This document shows, piece after piece, positions 5,289-8,478 of a stretch of DNA of 8,478 nucleotides. The first letter of the stretch is position 1; each line of letters opens with the position of its first letter. A program made the position numbers and the translations under genes. Source of the DNA: an uncultured bacterium (GTDB taxonomy: Bacteria > Verrucomicrobiota > Kiritimatiellia > RFP12 > UBA1067); assembly GCA_946401765.1 (NCBI GenBank), contig CAMIVJ010000109.1:1-8478 (forward strand). Direction: 5' to 3'. The notes under the pieces are model-generated. The model worked only from the letters and a program-made list of their open reading frames with translations. It was not told where the DNA came from and did not search any database.

Positions 5289-8200
5289 ATGAAAAAGCAA
5301 TTGACACTGACATTGGCCTTGATGGCGATGACGGCTTTTGGCGCGCCGAAGGTGATCATCGATACCGACATCGGCAGCAGCACGGATGACCTGTTCGCTC
5401 TGGAGATCGCGGCGCGATATCATAAAGAGGATGTGATAGAACTAGCCGCCGTGATGCTCGATCGCCCTGGAGCCGACAATTTCGCCTTCACCGACGCGTA
5501 CCTCCACTACCACGAGCTCGACGATGTCCCGATCGGCACCATCGGCGACGAGAAGGACTCTCGCAGGGTGTTCGTGCCGTATGCAACACTCGTGCACACC
5601 AATGACGCCTCGGGGCGCGCAGTGATGCCGCGCCTCCCCGAAGGAAAGCGTCCCGGCGCTGTTGCCGAGGCGGCGACCCTCTACCGCCGCGTTCTCGCTG
5701 CAGCGCCCGACCGCTCTGTGGACATCTGCGCGATCGGCTTCTTCGTAAATCTCGTGCGCCTTCTCGACACGCCGCCCGATGCCGTCTCGTCCCTCTCGGG
5801 ACGCGACCTCGTCGCTCGCAAGGTGCGCACGCTGCGCATAATGGCCGGATCGTTCGACCGTTCGCTAGACCATCCCGAGTACAACGTGTGGGGCGACATT
5901 CCGAGCGCGCAGCGGATATTCTCCGAATGGCCCACGTCGATCGTGTGCACGCCGTACGAAGTGGGCGTGCGCGTGTACTATCCCTGCAAGGAGGTGCGCG
6001 AGGACTTCCCCGCGAACCACCCGATAGCGCTCTCCTACGGCCGCTGGGATCCGGACGGACCGCGCTCCAAGTCGCAGCTGATGTGGGATCCGATGACTGT
6101 GCTTGCGCTGATCGACGAGGAGAAGAAGCTCGGCTTCTTCACCGGTTCAGAGACAGGGAAGGTCGAAGTGGATGGCCAAGGCTACACGGCGTTCCGTCCT
6201 GATGCCGACGGGCGCACGATAGTGCAGGATCTTCCGCTCGGCCGGGCGGTGCGCGTGCGCAGATGGATGCGGCGCTTCGCCTCGGGCGAGAACCGCATGC
6301 CCGAGATCGAAGGCGGATGCCTGCGCGTTGCCGAGATCGCGCCTCAGCCGCGAGAGGGGGCGGCAGGGGAGTTCATCGTGCTCACAAATCTCTCGTCGCA
6401 GATCGAGCTTGACCTTTCGGGCTATCGCGTGGTCTGCTCGCGTCCCGAACTGGAGGTCGCAGTGGAGGCGAAGATACCGCAGGGCGTGAAGCTGGCCCCG
6501 CGCGGCGCGATCCGCTTGGAGAGAAACACGTACTGGCCGGATTCCGAGCTGCCCGCGAAGTCGCTCAACATTCTCATCTACGGCGCCGATGGCGGAGTGA
6601 AGAGCGAGGCGTTCGTGGATACGCGCTGGTGGAACGACGAGTGCGACGGCACGGGCAGGCACTTCGTGGCCAAGGCGTGGCGCCCGCTCGTTCTGCGCGC
6701 CGACCAGTGGCGTCCATCCGGCGAGCGCATGGCGAAGAAGCCGCGCGTGATGATTCTCCACACGAACGACACCCACACCCACATCGACGACGGCAACGTC
6801 ACCTTCTCGCAGATCGCCACCGAGAAGGCGCGTCTGCGCGCGGCCGGAGAGAACGTGATCCTTGCCGACGCAGGCGACTATGCGCAGGGAACAGCCTACG
6901 GCGGATACGACGAGGGCAGAAGCGTGATAGACATAATGAACGCCACGGGATACGACGTGGCGACGCTTGGCAACCACGAGTTCGACTACGGCATCACGGC
7001 GATGACGGCGAACGTGGCGAGATGCGCGTTTCCCGTGACGAGCTGCAACCTTGTGCACAGAAACGCGGCGGACGATCCGGGAGAGCGGGTGCTGCCCGCC
7101 TACGTGGTGGTGACGGGAGGAGCGGCGCGCGTCGCGTTCGTGGGAGTGACAACGCCCACCACGCTCGTCGCCTCGAAGCCGGCTACGTTCCTCTCGGCGA
7201 AGGGCGACTACCGCGAGTGGGACTTCATCGCGGGCGAGAAGGGCGAGGCGTTCTACGCCGCCGTGCAGAAGGCCGTGGACGAGGCGTCCGCGAAGGCGGA
7301 CTATGTGGTGGTGCTGGGGCATCTGGGCGTTTCATCGGACTGCGAGCCGTACATGTCCACGGACCTAATCGCCCACACCACGAACTTCGTTGCCCTCATC
7401 GACGGCCATTCCCACTCATCGATGGAGGGTGCGCGCGTGAAGAACGCCATTGGCCGCGAGGTGATACTCGCGCAGACGGGATGCTACCTCGGCGCGCTTG
7501 GCTGCCTCACGCTTGACGACGGCGCGTGCGTGGCGGCGTCCACCTTGTTCCCGGCGCGCACCAAGGAGCCGGAGGTGGAGTGGCTCGAGACGCGCCTGAT
7601 CGGCGCCGTGGAGCGCCAGCTTGGCGCGCGCCTTGCGATCGTCGACTCGACGGTGTGCTCGTTTACGCCCGGCACAGGGGTGCGCCTTGCGCGCTCGCAG
7701 GGGTGTGCGGCGGGCGACTTTGCGGCGGACGCGTACTGGTGGTACGCGCGGGAGAAGGCGGGGCAGCACTGCGATTTCGCGCTCGTGAACGGCGGAAACG
7801 TGCGTGCGGACATTCCGAAGGGCGAGGTGACATTGAAGACGCTCCGAACAGTGCAGCCATTCGGCGGAGGCGTGGGGCTTGTCGAGGTTGACGGAACGAC
7901 GGTGCTCGATGCTCTTGAGTTCGGCGCGCAGGTGGTGGGCGAGAGCGAGAGCGGCGGGTTCCTTCATGCGGCCGGACTTCGCTACGTGATCGACGCGCGG
8001 ATTCCATCTAGCGTGAAGGTCTCTCCTTCGGGCGCGTGGACGGGCGGGCCGACCGGCGCGCGCCGTGTGGGCAACGTACAGGTGTACAACCGCGAGAAGG
8101 GCGAATATGTGCCGCTCGATCCAGCGAAGAAATACTTCGTGGCGGGCAACAGTTTCACGCTGATAGAGGGGGGCGACGGGTTTGAGATGTTCAAGCGCGC

Positions 8201-8387
8201 GCGCCCGGTGAGCAAGAAGCTTGAGACCGACTATGTGGCGCTGGCCGAGTACGCAAAGGCGTTCGAGAAGGGGCATAATGGCGTGCCACGCATAAAATCC
8301 GCCAACTCGCCACTCGCAAAACTGAAAGAATATCCTATTTCATACGAAAAACCGGAAGGTTCGGGACGCATCACCATACTCAAGTAA
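5289..8387 (+). CDS. Secreted nucleoside hydrolase-LTD-5'-nucleotidase fusion
   Basis: 1032 residues in three parts. Residues 1-18: signal peptide, probably cut after AFG. Residues 20-330: inosine-uridine-type nucleoside hydrolase, which splits nucleosides into base and ribose. The calcium-binding motif is DTDIGSSTDD (25-34), the ribose-contact segment PEYN (196-199), and WDP (266-268) stands where classical members have HDP. Residues about 336-470: lamin-tail domain (AEIAP, GEFIVLTNLSS, DLSGYRVV, LNILIYG). Residues 485-990: UshA-type 5'-nucleotidase. Its metallophosphatase half has HTNDTHTH (491), DAGD (527), GNHEFDYG (561), LGHLG (676) and DGHSHS (705). The C-terminal substrate half has NGGNVRADI (834), QPFGG (856) and GGDGFEMF (961). 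All main metal-ligand motifs are present, so both enzymes look active. The start at 5289 is set by AGGAG. It lies 163 bases after the previous gene on the same strand and may be co-transcribed. UshA alone is about 550 residues, so the extra length is the N-terminal fusion. Confidence 0.93.
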   Translation: MKKQLTLTLALMAMTAFGAPKVIIDTDIGSSTDDLFALEIAARYHKEDVIELAAVMLDRPGADNFAFTDAYLHYHELDDVPIGTIGDEKDSRRVFVPYATLVHTNDASGRAVMPRLPEGKRPGAVAEAATLYRRVLAAAPDRSVDICAIGFFVNLVRLLDTPPDAVSSLSGRDLVARKVRTLRIMAGSFDRSLDHPEYNVWGDIPSAQRIFSEWPTSIVCTPYEVGVRVYYPCKEVREDFPANHPIALSYGRWDPDGPRSKSQLMWDPMTVLALIDEEKKLGFFTGSETGKVEVDGQGYTAFRPDADGRTIVQDLPLGRAVRVRRWMRRFASGENRMPEIEGGCLRVAEIAPQPREGAAGEFIVLTNLSSQIELDLSGYRVVCSRPELEVAVEAKIPQGVKLAPRGAIRLERNTYWPDSELPAKSLNILIYGADGGVKSEAFVDTRWWNDECDGTGRHFVAKAWRPLVLRADQWRPSGERMAKKPRVMILHTNDTHTHIDDGNVTFSQIATEKARLRAAGENVILADAGDYAQGTAYGGYDEGRSVIDIMNATGYDVATLGNHEFDYGITAMTANVARCAFPVTSCNLVHRNAADDPGERVLPAYVVVTGGAARVAFVGVTTPTTLVASKPATFLSAKGDYREWDFIAGEKGEAFYAAVQKAVDEASAKADYVVVLGHLGVSSDCEPYMSTDLIAHTTNFVALIDGHSHSSMEGARVKNAIGREVILAQTGCYLGALGCLTLDDGACVAASTLFPARTKEPEVEWLETRLIGAVERQLGARLAIVDSTVCSFTPGTGVRLARSQGCAAGDFAADAYWWYAREKAGQHCDFALVNGGNVRADIPKGEVTLKTLRTVQPFGGGVGLVEVDGTTVLDALEFGAQVVGESESGGFLHAAGLRYVIDARIPSSVKVSPSGAWTGGPTGARRVGNVQVYNREKGEYVPLDPAKKYFVAGNSFTLIEGGDGFEMFKRARPVSKKLETDYVALAEYAKAFEKGHNGVPRIKSANSPLAKLKEYPISYEKPEGSGRITILK

Positions 8388-8478
8388 ATTTTTTTAAAAA
8401 ACTTTGTCATCGGCTGAGGATTTAGGCATATATTCAAGTGTTGAGAGCCTGAGACTCTTTCCTCAGTTAACCAAAGAC
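8388..8478 (+). promoter_or_regulatory. AT-rich tail with possible promoter and hairpin
   Basis: After the stop codon a T-run then A-run (about 8388-8402) gives a nearly symmetric AT element; without a GC stem it is at best a weak terminator. TTGTCA (8404-8409) and TATATT (8429-8434) look like a promoter, but the spacer is 19 bases, which is long. CTGAGGA (8414-8420) and TCCTCAG (8460-8466) are perfect inverted copies, with a smaller AGAG/CTCT hairpin between them. These could form the leader of a gene beyond the window. Confidence 0.3.

Noticed and set aside
5016..5423. Minus-strand frame with a repeated pentapeptide (VSRFL)
   Set aside because: The peptide repeat is a by-product of the 15-base DNA repeat being a multiple of three; both ends lie inside real plus-strand genes.
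6147..7322. Minus-strand open frame of 391 codons opposite the fusion enzyme
   Set aside because: It is a shadow of the lamin-tail and metallophosphatase coding sequence, His/Arg-rich and without domains.

Overview
The window reads as accessory or surface-biology DNA from a high-GC, Gram-negative-type bacterium. The mix of a PD40 beta-propeller protein, a secreted transglutaminase-like protein with a discoidin (F5/8 type C) end, and a secreted enzyme with a lamin-tail domain suggests the PVC group (Verrucomicrobiota, Kiritimatiellae or Lentisphaerae), possibly from a gut. That placement is inference from protein style, not from a marker gene.

Layout, all convincing genes on the + strand: (1) 1-581, the 3' end of a TolB/PD40-type beta-propeller protein, cut by the window edge. 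(2) 625-1614, an orphan gene in clearly lower-GC DNA, with no family I can name and a 14/15-base direct repeat at its two edges; it looks acquired. (3) 1615-1966, a gap whose + strand is rich in C and T. It holds a doubtful minus-strand 59-codon ORF and ends in a strong extended -10 promoter inside a dyad. (4) 2018-5125, a large secreted protein: thioredoxin-like N-terminus, transglutaminase-like Cys/His core, helical repeats, and a C-terminal F5/8-type carbohydrate-binding-like domain. (5) 5126-5288, a spacer with two facing arrays of short repeats; the right one is a five-copy, 15-bp tandem repeat. (6) 5289-8387, a secreted three-part enzyme: nucleoside hydrolase, lamin-tail domain, then UshA-type 5'-nucleotidase. 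(7) 8388-8478, an AT-rich tail with a possible promoter and hairpin.

The most interesting item is the last gene. One exported polypeptide carries two consecutive steps of nucleotide salvage: nucleotide to nucleoside plus phosphate, then nucleoside to base plus ribose. The upstream transglutaminase/discoidin gene is on the same strand and only the repeat spacer separates the two, so they may share a transcript driven by the promoter near 1927-1955. A joint role in breaking down extracellular material is a reasonable guess, but it is not shown by the sequence.
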